Shown here in pieces: positions 1-12,128 of a stretch of DNA of 64,000 nt. The stretch comes from Sipunculus nudus (Eukaryota > Annelida > Sipuncula > Golfingiida > Sipunculidae), in contig CM049318.1 in assembly GCA_026874595.1 (NCBI GenBank), forward strand, positions 47,596,456-47,660,455, written 5' to 3'. The position numbers were made by a program, and so were the translations under genes. The notes below the pieces were generated by a model. It ran no database searches, was not told the origin of the DNA, and worked only from the letters and a program-made list of their open reading frames with translations. Position 1 is the first letter of the stretch, and each line of letters starts with the position of its first letter.

Positions 1-600
1 ATACCCCCTCTCCAAAGAGGGGAGGCAGGGGTTAGAAAGTAGTCTACCAGTACATGCTGATGTTATATTTTACAAGACACCACATGTTTTTTCTGGGATC
101 AGTTTCATGGATGGTGGGGAGACATGGGAAAAATTGTTGAAGTTTAGGACTAGGAAGGACCTTGAATAGGTAAATTAATATGCAGAGGATTCTTTTTGTG
201 TATAATAAGCACAACAGAGACCTATGCATGGCTGACACCCATATTTGATGGTGATGGATTTTTGTATCCCACTTGACAACTTTAGTTTTTTAGGTTAGTT
301 TTGTCATGTGACCAGTCATGTGATCTAAAGTGATTTGATTTTCAATGTTGGTTAGTATGGGGACTTGTGTGTATTGCTGATACGCTGCCCTCAGGCCTAC
401 AAGTCGACCATTCAGAACAAGCTGATGAAAAACATATGAGTGAACAGACAACAGAGAAAAGTCAAATTAGGTACAAAGTAAAAAATAAAAAAAGTTAGAA
501 TTTAATCAAGATTAATAACATGTCTATTTTTACCAAATAACTCACAGATTACAGGTTTGCTTTAACCTAAATTCTGGTTCCCCCCCAGGATGTTAAGTAA

Positions 601-1199
601 CTATAGTCTGTTCCACTACCCCTGTCCACCTATTTTTTTTGCAATTATCTCTACATAACTTGCCAAACAAAATTTGCACCAATGGCATAAAGTGGCAAAT
701 TCATAATTTTTGGTCCCTTACCTGCTCACAATATAAATTTTATTTACTTTATGGCCTGGTTGACATGTCTAATGTATATCTGTCCCTAATAAGTGGCCAT
801 TGTTTATCCTCCTTGGATGTGGATATAAAGTAATGTGATGTAACAGTAGTTGAGAATACAAGTCTCACTGTAAACAGGAGTAGGCAGCTCTTGATCAATG
901 TTCTGATGTATGTTGGTGTCTCTTTAGTACGTCACGTCTATTTGAACATCATCACAATAACCTGATATGTCCGATTCACAGATTAGTGGCAAGAAGTCGC
1001 TACAGAATAGACTAGTTACTCATAAAATGGTTTTAAATGGTTTACAGGAAAATGACATAAGGCAGACTATTATTTCCATAATAGTTAATTATGCATTTTC
1101 CTCTTTCTGCCCTAAAGACAAAAAGTTTTGGTGTTCTTTGATGAGCAAAAAAGTAATCACGAAAGAACAGGTGGACAGGGGTGCTAGAATGGACTATAG
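601..1199. mobile_element. MITE with about 46-bp terminal inverted repeats, copy 1
   Basis: The left end CTATAGTCTGTTCCAC..CCCCTGTCCACCT and the right end AGGTGGACAGGGG..GGACTATAG are inverted copies. A second, better preserved copy is at 34372-34999. It has no coding capacity. Both copies end in CTATAG, so the target duplication may be TA or TATA within it. It lies downstream of PGAP3 exon 8. Positions 1-600 otherwise hold nothing recognisable. Confidence 0.8.
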
Positions 1200-1325
1200 G
1201 TCTAACAGATATAACATGCTCTATTGATGATTGCTTGACATGTCATTGGCAAAAGGGGATTACTATAGTTCAGCTGACTTTAGTTTCAGTCTGTTGAGCT
1301 AACAAACTATTTTATGTTTACTCAC

Positions 1326-1530
1326 CTGTACCATAAAAATGCTATCGGAGCTGTCCCAGCGTGCCACAGTGAGTGGGCGTCAAACACCCACCACAGGGGA
1401 GGGAAGTCTCCAACTTCTAACAGCAGCAACAAGTTGACTGTCAAAATAGACACTGCAGCCTTCCAGACATATTGCATCTTTTTACGATTTATAAAACACC
1501 AGATAAACCAGCCCAAGGAGTTAATGGATC
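1326..1530 (-). CDS. PGAP3: PGAP3 exon 8, catalytic DAHxxWH block
   Basis: A 205-nt exon, residues 238-305 plus 2 nt. Acceptor TTTATTTCTCAG|GA, strong donor TACAG|GTGAGT. It encodes a short helix, a basic loop (NRKKMQYVWK), a long helix and then LLEVGDFPPLWWVFDAHSLW followed by H; human has [21 protein letters not shown]. D288, H290 and H294 complete the CREST set. The strong donor shows that at least one more exon follows, expected to encode about 15-20 residues. Confidence 0.95.
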
Positions 1531-4500
1531 CTGAGAAATAAAGAAAAAATTAATTAACAAAGCACATGGAAGCTCCTAATGTCAAAATAAATTTCCACCA
1601 ATAGTTACTCAGATAAAACAAGGGACCCATGGGTCACTGAGCTCAGCTAAAGTTGACATTGAAGGTAAAAATATAAAATAATATCAAATGGAGATAATAG
1701 TCTGAGAAGAAGAGGTAATATAGGCCATGGTTGTTTGATATGATTGTAGAAATTGCTGCATTTAATATTTTGTGATCTGACCATGTTTTTCCTGATGTTT
1801 GAACAAAAGCATGTACAAAGTTTGTGAATATTACCATGACGATTGGTTGGCTTTTTGATAAGCTGTTGACAGTTCAGAAGTTTACACATTTGTCCAATCA
1901 GATCCTATTTTTTTATTAAACAAAAATTTTTTCTATTTTACAAAATGAATACAGTTGTGATAACATTCCCTCTCCACTGTTGTAAGGACTTGATGGTTGG
2001 GGGGGGGGGGGGAGGGGCAATAATGATTGGAGTTACAAAACCCTTGCATATACATAAAGGATATGAATTTTAAATCAACAGTGCTCACAGGAAAAAAAAG
2101 TTTATTCATTATTATTAAATATTTAAAAACATGCAGTGAGAATGAAAACAAAATCACTTTAATTCCCTTTCTACTGAGGCAGGAAAATAATAAACATATG
2201 ATTGCATTAGATCCTCATTTTTTATTACATCAAATTTTTTTCAAGTTTACAAATTTTACTATTCATTTACAGTATACCATATATATCTGAATATTCAGGT
2301 TGATTCACAATTCTAAATTGCATCTGCATTAATAGATTATTTGGACAGGTAACATCACATTATGCATTCAGATGTACATTTTTTTATAAATATATTTTTT
2401 AATTTGCAAAACAATAAATATCTGAAAATAACACTTGATTCAAAAATAAGAATTCTAAATTTCACATTTATTTTTCCATGATTTGGCTCATATATCATCA
2501 AATTAGGTCTACTGAAGGGTTTGATTATATTTTAATTGTTTAAGGGAATTAATTTCTTTAAAAATGCTACATAACCACAACACTGCTTCTTCTGTATAAC
2601 TCCTTGAATTACAATTTCAAGAAAGTTTTGTACATAAGAGTGGAAACAACTTTACAATTAAAGAAATACAGTTCAAACAATAACAATTATAGCAATACAC
2701 TTGGTTGGGGGAAGGGGGAGGTGACATGAGAATAACTGTCCACCCGTGACAGCAGGGGTGCTCAGCCAGTGTTGCATAATCAAAAAGGTTACCCAGGCAA
2801 GGCTGTAGTGACCAAAAGTGGGCAGCCTGGAGCTTATGACTGAAAACCAAAAGTCTTGAAACCCTATTGTTTTTGGTCAATATAGATAAAATGTTAAGGT
2901 CAAGGTCATAAAAAAAAATCGAACATTTTTTGGGGTAAAAACTTATTAGTCCAATCGTCACAAACTTTGCTCAATTTTTTCCTCCAGGATTTCTCCATAA
3001 CCTGGTCTAGTCGATTCTTCTCAATCTTGTGTCACTTTGTCAGTATATCTGTCTATTTGTCAGCTGTCCTCAATTTTGACGGTCTGCTGGTTCTTGCATC
3101 TTAAAATTAGTAATCTACAGGTCAATATTTTGCAGGAATCCTTTTGAAACTGGAACATCTTATGTCTTATCCTAATTCTCTAAACTGATTTTTCATTTTC
3201 AGAAAATAGCCGCTAGGGGGCACTGCTCACAAAACACTTCCAACATATTATTTTTTGGCCATATCTCCAAAACTATAAACCTTACCTACATAAACTATAG
3301 CTCATTTTGTTCCTCTACACCTTTTTTCATCAGCTTATCTAGTGGTCTGTAATCTCAGATATGTCACTCGTCATTATGTCTGTCTGTTTGCCAGTAGTCC
3401 TAAATTTTGCCTTCTTGCTTGTTTTTGTGTTTTGTATTTAGCATTCTTCAGGCCAAAATTTTGCAGGAATTACTTTGTAACTTACACATATCTTATATCG
3501 GGACAATCTCTCTAAGCTGTATGTGTATTTTTAATAGGTAAAAGTGTAAGGTCAAGGTAAACAAAATATGTCAAAATCTTATTTTGATCATAACTTTGTC
3601 AATATTGTTCCTATCTTCACAAACTATGGCTCATTTTCTTCCTCTTCATCATTGCTCATTCATTTGATCATTTCCACATCATTTCTGGCAAGCACTCAAT
3701 CTATGGTTGTTAGTTTTCAAATTTAAGAATTCAACAGATCAAATCCTTATGTGAACCTGCCGTGAAAATTAAATCAAATGTACTCACAGAAAAAAGATGT
3801 GCCATGGTCAAAGTATGGCAAAATGTAAGGCACTGATTTTATATTTATGCTAATAACTTAAAAATTTACAAAATTCTTATCTAATTTTGGGAATACAATT
3901 TAATCTTGCTTCAATAAAGTTATATCACTGAAAAAAAGTCTCTAGCTTAAACATTTATCATGCTGAGTGAGTAAATATCTTTCCTGATTTTTTACAAAGT
4001 GCATTATGTTTGGGCACATAACTTTTATATATTACATAATACTGACCTCATTTCTGGCATGTACATAGGAATTTTTATGTTAAATATGAAGAAAAACAGA
4101 CGAGAGGTTTTGATATTAGTGTGATAATAAGTTTTTAATGGAAAATTTAGGTTTTTCCCTTAATTTCTCAAAGGAACGAAGTCACAGTGACAAAGTTTTC
4201 AGTTTGTTAGGGATCTTTGGGATAGCTAATATTATACCAAATTTTGGATTTGTAGGTCTAAGGGTTTCAAAACATGCCAGTCTAATGGATGGACGGACAA
4301 TGAACGATGGACCATGACTATTGCTCAGATGATTTATAGTCAGCTGAGCTAAAAAAATTTAAAAATATAATATATTATAATAATTGAATAGGGTTGCAAT
4401 ATCATTCATTTATTAAAATCAGTCATATTTAACTGTTTTATTCATTAATAGAGTTAAGGTAGAGATATTAACATGCTAGATTAGAATGACTGAATGTAAG

Positions 4501-7500
4501 CATTATAACATAGTGAATGCCTGAATAATCACAAATGGTTTCACTTTAAAATGATACTTAAGCATGCAGTTTAGAAACAGACCAGTGAAGGGTAAAAAAC
4601 TTGCCCACAAATATGTTGACCTTCATGTTATAGCTGTAGTCAAACTTGACATAGGCAAGGTAGGAAACGTGATGGATATAAAATGCCAGAACAATAAATA
4701 CTATGATACCAAGGGTCATTCTCTGGTCACTGGTTTGGCTCCCGATTATTCTGAAAATAGGAATATAAAATCAAGAATATACAGTTTTGAATATTAAGTC
4801 ATCAATCTAGTCAACTTATGAAGCAATGTCACTCTTGAGATTTACTAAATCAAAATGTCTAAAACAAAATAGCAAACAAATTTGGGAAATGCATGGAAAA
4901 CTAGCATAATTGTTGTAATCTGGCAATCTCTCCATATGTGTCTAGTAATAAATTAAAAAGTGTATAACTGGTGCCAACAGTCACTTATTAATAATTAATC
5001 TTTCTAAGATGAACAGAAAGAGAACACTTCATACACCATACATTGAGTATAAAGATACTTGAACTTTTGTATGAAATTTTACTCAAATGAAACACTGACC
5101 TGTATAGCAAAACCCTTCTGCATGACACTGGCCAGTTATATTTATCAGTTTCTTCAACAAGCAAATATAAGAATTTTTATATACAGAAAAACTACATTGT
5201 CCAGATATCTCACCTTGCAGCTAGGACAAATATGCCAGAGAAAATCAGGGATAAGGCACAAAAGTAGTCCATTTTCTGAAAAATAATAAAAATATATTGA
5301 CTGTATACTACCGGTAGTTGTAAAATGTCTGTAATTAAGAGTTGTAAGTTGTAAAGGTAAAAACTGAAAAACAGAGAAAAACAGAGAAGTTGACAAAGGG
5401 GGGTATGGTAGAGAGAAAACAGTCAGTGACACAGCCATAAAGAATGGTCCTACTTAAAACGAAAATATATGCCACAGCAATGTGCAAGCCTGATGGGGTG
5501 TGTTTTCATTACACTGGTTTACCTTATCATGTGAGCTGACACCTGATAACATCCTGTTCTGTTGTTATTGATAGTCATAATGACAGCTTCTGATAACATC
5601 CCCTTTTGTTGTAATCTACAGTCATACTGACAGCTTCTGATACCTCCCCTTTTGTTATTATCTACTGTCATACTGACAGCTTCTGATAAGACCCCTTTTG
5701 TTGTTGTCTACAGTCATACTGACAGCTTCTGATAAGACCCCTTTTGTTGTTGTCTACAGTCATACTGACAGCTTCTGATAAAATCCTGTTTTGTTGCTAT
5801 CTACAGTCATACTGACAGCTTCTGATACCATCACCATTTGTTGTTATCTACAGTCATACTGACAGCTGCTGATAACATTCTGTTTGTTGTTATCTACAGT
5901 CATACTGACAGCTTCTGATATTATCCCCTTTTGCTGTTATCCACAGTTATACTGACAGCTTTTGATAACATAACCTTTTTCTTGTTAGCTATAGTCATAC
6001 TAACAGCTTCTGATAACATCACTATTTGTTGTTATCTACAGTCACACTGACAGCTGCTGATAACATCTGCTTTTGTTGTCATTAATAGTCATACTGACAG
6101 CTTCTCATAACATCCCCTTCTGTTATTATCTACATTCATACTGACAGTCTGAACTTGACTTACAGTCACCCTTTGGTGAATGTTGGCATTAAGCCAAATT
6201 AAGTCAACAAAAACTCCAGACTTAGGACACCTACCTCAGTAAAAGAAGTGTCTCTTGCATGGAAGATAGTTGACCAAAACCAAGCGTTAATACAAATCTG
6301 AAAACAAACATGCATTAAAATCATTTAAGAGAATATGAGAAATAATGCAACACTTTAACCATACAATATTATTTAACCTTATTCAGTCTTCTGAATGTGA
6401 CTGCTTCCTTAGCTTGAATTAGCCTACTGGTGACAGAGTCATGATCAGATTGATCAGTTATGTAATCATGGTTGTACCTATGCTAGCTCCAGCTCTGGTG
6501 GGCTCTCTCTACAGGACCCTAGATATGTACACCACACAAATGCCTTGCCACAGGTGCAGTAGAGCTTACAGAAGGCATGGCTGTCAGGTGTCCCAGTGCA
6601 CCATGCTGCTTTCAGGTAATATCTTACATAAAACAATTCCATCCAAGCCTGATTGAGCACCTTTTTTAACACTTAACAGCTAAAGGAGAACAGACTATTT
6701 GAATTGTAATTATTCGATACTGTTCTAGATCCAAGAAAATTTGGAAATTTGGCCTGACTGTCATTCTCAAAAGTTCACGGTCATAGAACCAGTAAATGTT
6801 CTAATGACTATAGGAAATACAATATACATAATCCATTATTTTGTCAGGAAGGGACTGTGTATTATACACAGGGTTATTGGTTTTTCCATCAAAATTGTTG
6901 CTCTACATGGGGGAAGCGGATTATCATTGGTAAAAGACAGTATATGCCAAATTTGAATGAAACAGTACCAGTTGGGCAGTCTTGAAGTGTAACAATAGTT
7001 TTTTTTATGAAAAAAATGGAGGTTTTGCTTAATTTCTTGAAGAAACAGTCGCAGTGACCAAGTTTTAGGCTTGGTAGGAGAATATCTAGCTCTATCTTGA
7101 ATTTTGAATTCACAGGTCTAACGGTTTCAAAAACGAACCCTGTTCACAGACATCCAGCCGGATAGACGGCCTTAAAGACAGACAACAGACCATGACTATA
7201 GCTAAGTTGATTTTAGGCAGCTGAGCTAAAAATTTAAGGTATGGAAATGCAATTTATTGTAGAAATCCTACTCCTCTGGGATGGACACCCCACTATAAAA
7301 GACAAAATCGTCTGGTCCCATGACTGTCCACTATACTGTATCAGTAAACACAGACTCCTCTTTAATTACATGGAGACATACATTTGCCCATCACAAACCC
7401 TAAGTTTTGTGCAACACTTGGTAAGCCATTATATCACTTGCAATATATATCAGTAGATAATTTGCATCAACCGTCCATTCATAGATAGTCATCAATCATT

Positions 7501-10500
7501 TGGCCTGCCAAAGGTAAATGCAGGAAAATAAAAGTAAGTGGTCCAGATAAAGAGTAGTCTGCTTTGAACACAAGTGACCCGTGGGTCATAATGCTCAGCT
7601 GACTGATCCAAGCTTGAGAAGTTGAGGGACTGGCACCACTGCTTGAGTTTGCATAAGTTAACTGAAGACTGTGGTACTGTATAATGTACAAACCAGTGCA
7701 TAAACGTGCCAGATGATGAACATAGGAGCTTTCTGAGATACACGTTTACGAAAGATGTAAATCATGATGATGTGAGACAGGCCATTAAGGATGGAGAAGA
7801 TGACAGAAGCTGGCTCTTGTATCCCAAAAACTCTTGTGAATGGCCACTGAAAAGATAAAAGAAATTTTCATTAGAGTAAATGATATCCAGAGCAGATCTA
7901 CAACTGAAAAGAAAATACAGAAAAACAATAGCTCAAGGACCTAATACTCACCCATGAACATTTTGCATATATGATAAAACTGAAAAAAAAGCAAGAAATA
8001 CTCTATTTCAGGTCAATCTTTATTGCAAAACCTTTAGAGAATTTTTCATAAGAAATAAGGGCTGTGATTGTGTCATGGATGGAATGCCTGCTATTTTACA
8101 TAGTAAAACATCACAAACAAAGTTTCATAGCAATTCTGAAATAAGAGCCAGACTGACTCACATCAAACTTTGAAAGGTAAAAGAGATATGTTGTGGGCAC
8201 AATGATTTTTTTTTACTAATTTACATTTTATGCAAATATATCAAAACTGAACATACAACAATAAAGCTTTTTTCTTGGAAAAACAATTTTTTGAAAATCA
8301 GTTAGGGGCCTAGCGACAAGTTCTTCAACATTAAATGATTAACTTTAAACAAATTTACTCAGGGAACATTGTGTTTCTTTTTAACCTATGTAATTAACTA
8401 CAAGGACATATAAAAATGTTGGATTGATTGCAAAGCTTGAGTGTTAAATCAGTCTAACCTGTTTTTTAGATACATGCGTGCACTTATTCAACAAATTCAC
8501 CGGAGGGAAAGGTCAATGATAAAGGGATTTTGAAGCTCGGTTAGTTCCTTTATTAGCCCACAGGCTGCGCCAGTGCAGCACACACAAAACCTATAAAGGA
8601 CGCAGCAGGAGCGAGTAAACTGCTCAGTTGTTTGGCCTGACATCCTAGCCAAAGCTGACGAACTATGCTCGCTTGACAGCAAACAAGATATGGTTGCTAT
8701 CACACAACAGGGGGTACAAGGAGCCTAGCATTGCAGGGCTAGCTGTAGTTTTTACACCTTTGCCCCGGCAACAACATTGGCCCAGAAATAATTAATTAGG
8801 GTCACCACTGGGCTTAAACACCTGACTGCAGGTCCTTGTGATTCGTAATTACATCTGAGGCATTTACGTGCTTGAAAAATATTTTGTAAATATGAATAAA
8901 TATTTGAATAACCTGACAATTTGGATTTTATTCCAAACATTATTAAACTTTCATAAGCAGTATATAAATTGTATATAACATGATTGTAAATTCATGCAAA
9001 ATATTCAAGTTTTAGTCATGCACAAATGCCAATATTTAACAATGTGTAAATGACACCAAAGGCTATACATATCCTTTGTTGTATGTTTAGATTGTGAAAA
9101 TCACTGATACACTGTCATATAAATAATTATGTTCTCACAGAAAGGGAGAATTACTAATTGTTTACATTTTAACATTATAGCTATTGACAGGGATCAATTG
9201 GTATTTATGTATAACACTGAGGATCTGGAATTGAATTACAATAAACCAGTTACTTTATAAAGTTTATTGTTACTGTCAAGATAAGACTGTAATACAGCAC
9301 AGGGAATATGTACAAACTGAGGTCACCTAGAAACTTCACTTCTACCTTCTTCGAAGTGACCAGAAAATGTTCTACAAATAGGCGGAAAAACACACTTTTT
9401 GTTCATTGGTCAGTTAATACATTGTCTGAGGTAAAATGTCACAAGGCATTCAAATGCTGTGACAACGCTCTATACACATGGAAAAATACTGCAAGGTTAT
9501 CTGGTTCCAGTGAAGGGTCATGGTCAGAATGAAAGCCCAAGGGTTCCAGTTAGCTGTTTTAGGGGAACCATAGGGGTTCCAGTAGTTGTTAATATACCAA
9601 AAGTTGGGGGTATAAATTGTTGAGTTGCATCAGAAGGCAACAGTCAGTCGGGCTGAGGTATTAGTAACTGAAAAACCCAAGAACAGAGTGAGAATTCATG
9701 GAGTTTCACTGGAGTATCTGATAGCCATCAGACGAAGCTGGACATATTATTTATATTTTTAATATTTTAGTTATACACATATACACACAAACCGATACAG
9801 ATTTATAGGGATATTTGTATATGAATCTCAAATCATGAGTCTGTCATTTTTTCACTGTGTATTTTGTATTGTCAATTTTAGATACAGAATAAATCCATGT
9901 GTTCATTATAACACAACCTTTTCTTTCTATGAATTGCTGAAAAGAATTCGGGGTGTATGTCAGAGTTGTGACACAAAGTATATACAAGTTTAAGATGGAA
10001 ATGTAGTGACGTGGGTAGCTTAGTTTTGATTAATTTAGAGGGACTGACAGACCGACAAACGCTTATCACTTCATCACTCGTGTAGCTAAGGCAAACATAC
10101 ATGTAAACTGTTTCATCATTATCACTTTGTAAAAAATAACCTTGTTTCTTTAATTACAGATATAAAAATTTTTAAAAACTTTCAAAACATTAACAGAATT
10201 TCAAATCATGATATCAATTTGCAGGAATAGTTTACGTGCTCAAATCACCAAACCACTGACCTTTCCAAAAAACTGTGGTATGGGGCTACCATCCTTTTGG
10301 AAGTCTTTTACTGTGACCCACATACATTTATAATCACAGTTTGATGCACAGTTCCATCCTGTCAATTGCATGTACCATGGAAGTGAAGAGACATAACTTG
10401 TATCTGCAAAAGAGTATCAAATATATGATTAAATAGTAATATTAAAATAAATGATAAATCACATTCCCATGAAGTCAATTCTGTCTATGGAGACATGAAC

Positions 10501-12125
10501 CATGTGCCAAATAACAAGTGACCCATCAGTAATGATGCTGAGCTGAACAGATTGACCTTAAGTAGACCCAGCTTTGAGAGACCACTCTTTCTGACAAAGA
10601 AAATGGTTGATTGGTGGTCATTTAACCAACAGCTGTCAAAATTGTTAAGCATTAACAACTTGTTACGAGAGTTTAAAATCTGTGTGATAATTTGAGTATT
10701 TATAAAATTTATCTTATACATCAGTGTCACATTTCTTTATTCCTACATTAAACTGTGAAATAAAGATAATTTCCTCTCATAAAATATGTAATTAACTAAC
10801 ATTTCCCTATACAAATTGTTAGCTGACTGTCTATGTCATTCAGCTTGAAACTGTCATTTGTCTACTGAAAAGGCCATACCAGGGATATCAGTCACCGCCA
10901 GGCGCTCTGTGTGCTCTTGGATTCCACTTCTGTGCAAAAACTGTGACCAGCAGATGGCCTTACACAGCACGTGGAGATATATTGACAAAAATTGCCCAAA
11001 AATATGTCCAGCTACAATTTTTGCACAAGGTAGTCTGAAGTGAATACTAGTCCCAAAGATAGCATCGGGAACAGTGCCATCTATTATTAACTGCAATCAT
11101 CAATAACAACAGACAAAGTCATTTTTACTGACAACAGTGCCCAGGGCACGCTCATACCAGGGCCTACTATTTACAAATTATATTACAATACTTTTGGCTG
11201 TATCTTGTTAAAACTTTGCAGGATAACAGGAATACATATCTGATTTACTGACACATGGCTCTTTGTACCGGTAAATCTAATCATAAGCATACAAAGTGGC
11301 ATTATTCCACTTCTAAGAAAGTGTCACTACTGCTGTTATTTACCACTCTTGGAAGTAAAAAATGAAATTGATCTAAATGTATGCCAAATTGCAAATTCAT
11401 AAATTTAACAGTGTCAAAATGTACCAGTCTATTAGGTGGACTGACAGATCTATACCGACTGACTGCTATAGCCGAGGTGACTTACAGTCATCCTATCTAA
11501 AAATTGATCAATAAAATCAGGGAGTTGGGATTAAAGATTTAGGTTCAAATGCAATTGTCATATGTTTTGCATATTTAACTACAAAGCAGACAAAAGTTCT
11601 GCCTTGGCAAATTATGGCAGAGCTGAAAATGAATGATTTTCAAATGGAAATGTAAAGCAGTTCTTGGGTGCTATCTCAAAATTATAATCACAAAACAATT
11701 TCATAAAGAATCATGGAATACCATCTAATTATTCATTCATTACAATACACACATTTGAGTTTGATAATATTTATTCACATAAAATTTGCATTTGAGTTTG
11801 ATAATATTTATTCACATTTGCATCGCCTGATAAATTTACATTCTTCATTCAAATGAGACCCTGTGGGATTCAATAGAGCATTTTTTATATTTTGTTTGGA
11901 TTAGAATTACAGATAAGTAACAACAACAAATTTAGAGTTAAACATGATGAAATACAAAAACAAATATCTGGGACACTAACCTGATACAGAACACTCTGTC
12001 ATGCGACACCCCCGTTGGCATCTCATGAAAGTGTAAGACTTGTCCCCGGCTGAGGCACAGGTCTCCCAGCAAAGATTCAGCACGATCAAAATGGCTCCTA
12101 GGAAGGCAAGGGGATTCTGAGCCAT
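1326..12125 (-). CDS. PGAP3: PGAP3, GPI-anchor lipid-remodelling factor (7 coding exons found, C-terminal exon missing)
   Basis: PGAP3 (Per1 in yeast) is a multi-pass membrane protein of the secretory pathway needed to remove an unsaturated fatty acid from GPI anchors; it belongs to the CREST superfamily of putative metal-dependent hydrolases. Joined exons are 12125-11981, 10403-10261, 7846-7694, 6297-6235, 5275-5214, 4750-4605 and 1530-1326, giving 917 nt (305 codons plus 2 nt) against about 320 residues in the human protein. A signal peptide (residues 1-26) is followed by a Cys-rich lumenal region and then hydrophobic segments. The CREST residues are all present: S156 and H160 in WSTIFH, D171 in KMDY, and D288/H290/H294 in DAHSLWH. 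All phases join without a frameshift. The last 15-20 codons were not located. The gene is divergent from AVL9. Identity is recognised from family sequence recalled from memory, not from a search. Confidence 0.95.
1617..4357 (-). mobile_element. Helentron-like repeat, family A, complete copy
   Basis: On the minus strand it starts TTTTAGCTCAGCTGACTATA, with the hairpin AGCTCAG..CTGAGC degenerate in this copy, and ends with GCTCAG-containing sequence, GACCCATGGGTC and CCTTGTT. About 2.7 kb, no ORF. The 10-bp arm GCTCAGCTGA at the 5' end recurs inverted near the 3' end. It occupies most of the PGAP3 intron between exons 7 and 8. A poly-G tract (about 1999-2011) marks the distal third, as in other copies. 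Confidence 0.7.
4605..4750 (-). CDS. PGAP3: PGAP3 exon 7, with a GC donor
   Basis: A 146-nt exon covering residues 189-237 plus 1 nt, with acceptor CTATTTTCAG|A. It encodes a membrane helix followed by HHVSYLAYVKFDYSYNMKVN, matching the family pattern HVSYLSLIRFDYGYN. The next exon needs phase 1. The only site giving it in a sensible place is GTGG|GCAAGT, so the intron from 4604 to 1531 is of GC-AG type. The alternative GT two codons earlier (TTT|GTGGGC) would leave phase 0 and break the frame into exon 8. Confidence 0.9.
5214..5275 (-). CDS. PGAP3: PGAP3 exon 6
   Basis: A 62-nt exon, residues 169-188 plus 2 nt. Acceptor TTTTTCAG|AAA, donor AAG|GTGAGA. It begins KMDYFCALSLIFSGIFVLAA: the conserved EKMDYFCA motif spans the exon 5/6 junction, with D171 the CREST aspartate, followed by a hydrophobic helix. 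Confidence 0.93.
5530..6148. repeat. 46-bp tandem array in PGAP3 intron
   Basis: About 13 copies of a unit of the form CAGTCATACTGACAGCTTCT GATAACATCCCCTTTTGTTG TTATCTA (shown in blocks), with a 46-bp period (for example CAGTCA at 5711 and 5757). It lies between PGAP3 exons 5 and 6 and ends about 90 bp from exon 5. The inner copies at 5690-5760 are the most alike. Confidence 0.9.
6235..6297 (-). CDS. PGAP3: PGAP3 exon 5, catalytic Ser/His block
   Basis: A 63-nt exon (21 codons, phase 0 at both ends), residues 148-168. Acceptor TTTTCAG|ATT, donor GAG|GTAGGT. It reads ICINAWFWSTIFHARDTSF and then TE; the NAWFWSTxFHxRDT signature is among the best conserved in PGAP3 and supplies CREST residues S156 and H160. 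Confidence 0.95.
6975..7229 (-). mobile_element. Family A 5'-end fragment
   Basis: Minus-strand copy of the family A 5' end, finishing at GGCAGCTGAGCTAAAAATTT, in the PGAP3 intron between exons 4 and 5. The adjoining stretch 7230-7560 shows nothing recognisable, and a family A-like 3' end (AAGTGACCCGTGGGTCATAA) is at about 7570. Confidence 0.6.
7694..7846 (-). CDS. PGAP3: PGAP3 exon 4, first transmembrane region
   Basis: The exon is 153 nt (51 codons, phase 0 at both ends), residues 97-147. Acceptor TTTTCAG precedes TGG, and the donor is CTG|GTTTGT, a weak site supported by the phase and by the family alignment. It starts WPFTRVFGIQEPASVIFSIL, matching the conserved WPFSR...QEPAS motif, followed by a hydrophobic membrane segment. 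Confidence 0.93.
7847..10260 (-). other. PGAP3 intron between exons 3 and 4
   Basis: 2.4 kb without a supported gene. Most is AT-rich and featureless. Positions 8490-8830 are richer in GC and CpG than their surroundings and could be a decayed SINE or other insertion. Around 9540-9720 is a stretch with GGGGTATAAATTG, a TATA-like motif followed by CAGTCAGTCGG, resembling the promoter part of an LTR, but no partner repeat is visible in this window. Confidence 0.4.
10261..10403 (-). CDS. PGAP3: PGAP3 exon 3
   Basis: The exon is 143 nt, with acceptor CTTTTGCAG|AT and donor AAG|GTCAGT. With the one base carried from exon 2 it encodes residues 49-96, ending in phase 0. It contains the conserved lumenal block with LTGWNCASNCDYKCMWVTV and PQFFGK, corresponding to human LAGWTCRDDCKYECMWVTV and PQFHGK. 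The Cys spacing is that of the family. Confidence 0.95.
10404..11980 (-). other. PGAP3 intron between exons 2 and 3, with repeat fragments
   Basis: Holds a minus-oriented repeat end (10505-10740) starting near CAAGTGACCCATCAGTAA and GCTGAGCTGAAC, and a family A 5' fragment (about 11375-11508) ending CCTATCTAAAAATT. A 48-bp local duplication around TTTGAGTTTGATAATATTTA occurs at about 11753 and 11790. Nothing else was recognised. Confidence 0.5.
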
Positions 12126-12128
12126 GGT
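11981..12128 (-). CDS. PGAP3: PGAP3 exon 2, first coding exon
   Basis: The acceptor TTTTTTTTCAG lies directly before ACCATGG, so the exon starts at 12128 and the ATG is at 12125 in a strong Kozak context. This proves an upstream non-coding exon. It encodes 48 codons plus 1 nt: a hydrophobic signal peptide starting MAQNPLAFLGAILIVLNLCW, then the first lumenal cysteines (CQRGC, TEC). The donor is CAG|GTTAGT and the exon ends in phase 1. An in-frame longer reading upstream of the ATG exists only in unspliced DNA and was not used. Confidence 0.93.

Noticed and set aside
1-120. Last PGAP3 exon at about 46-107 (acceptor near GATCCCAG, short tail ending SMYW)
   Set aside because: The phase fits and the total length would be about right, but the acceptor lacks a pyrimidine tract and the peptide lacks the expected acidic FLxDD motif.
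8497-8703. GC-richer minus-strand ORF in a PGAP3 intron as an extra exon
   Set aside because: Exons 3 and 4 join perfectly without it, and it has no family match.
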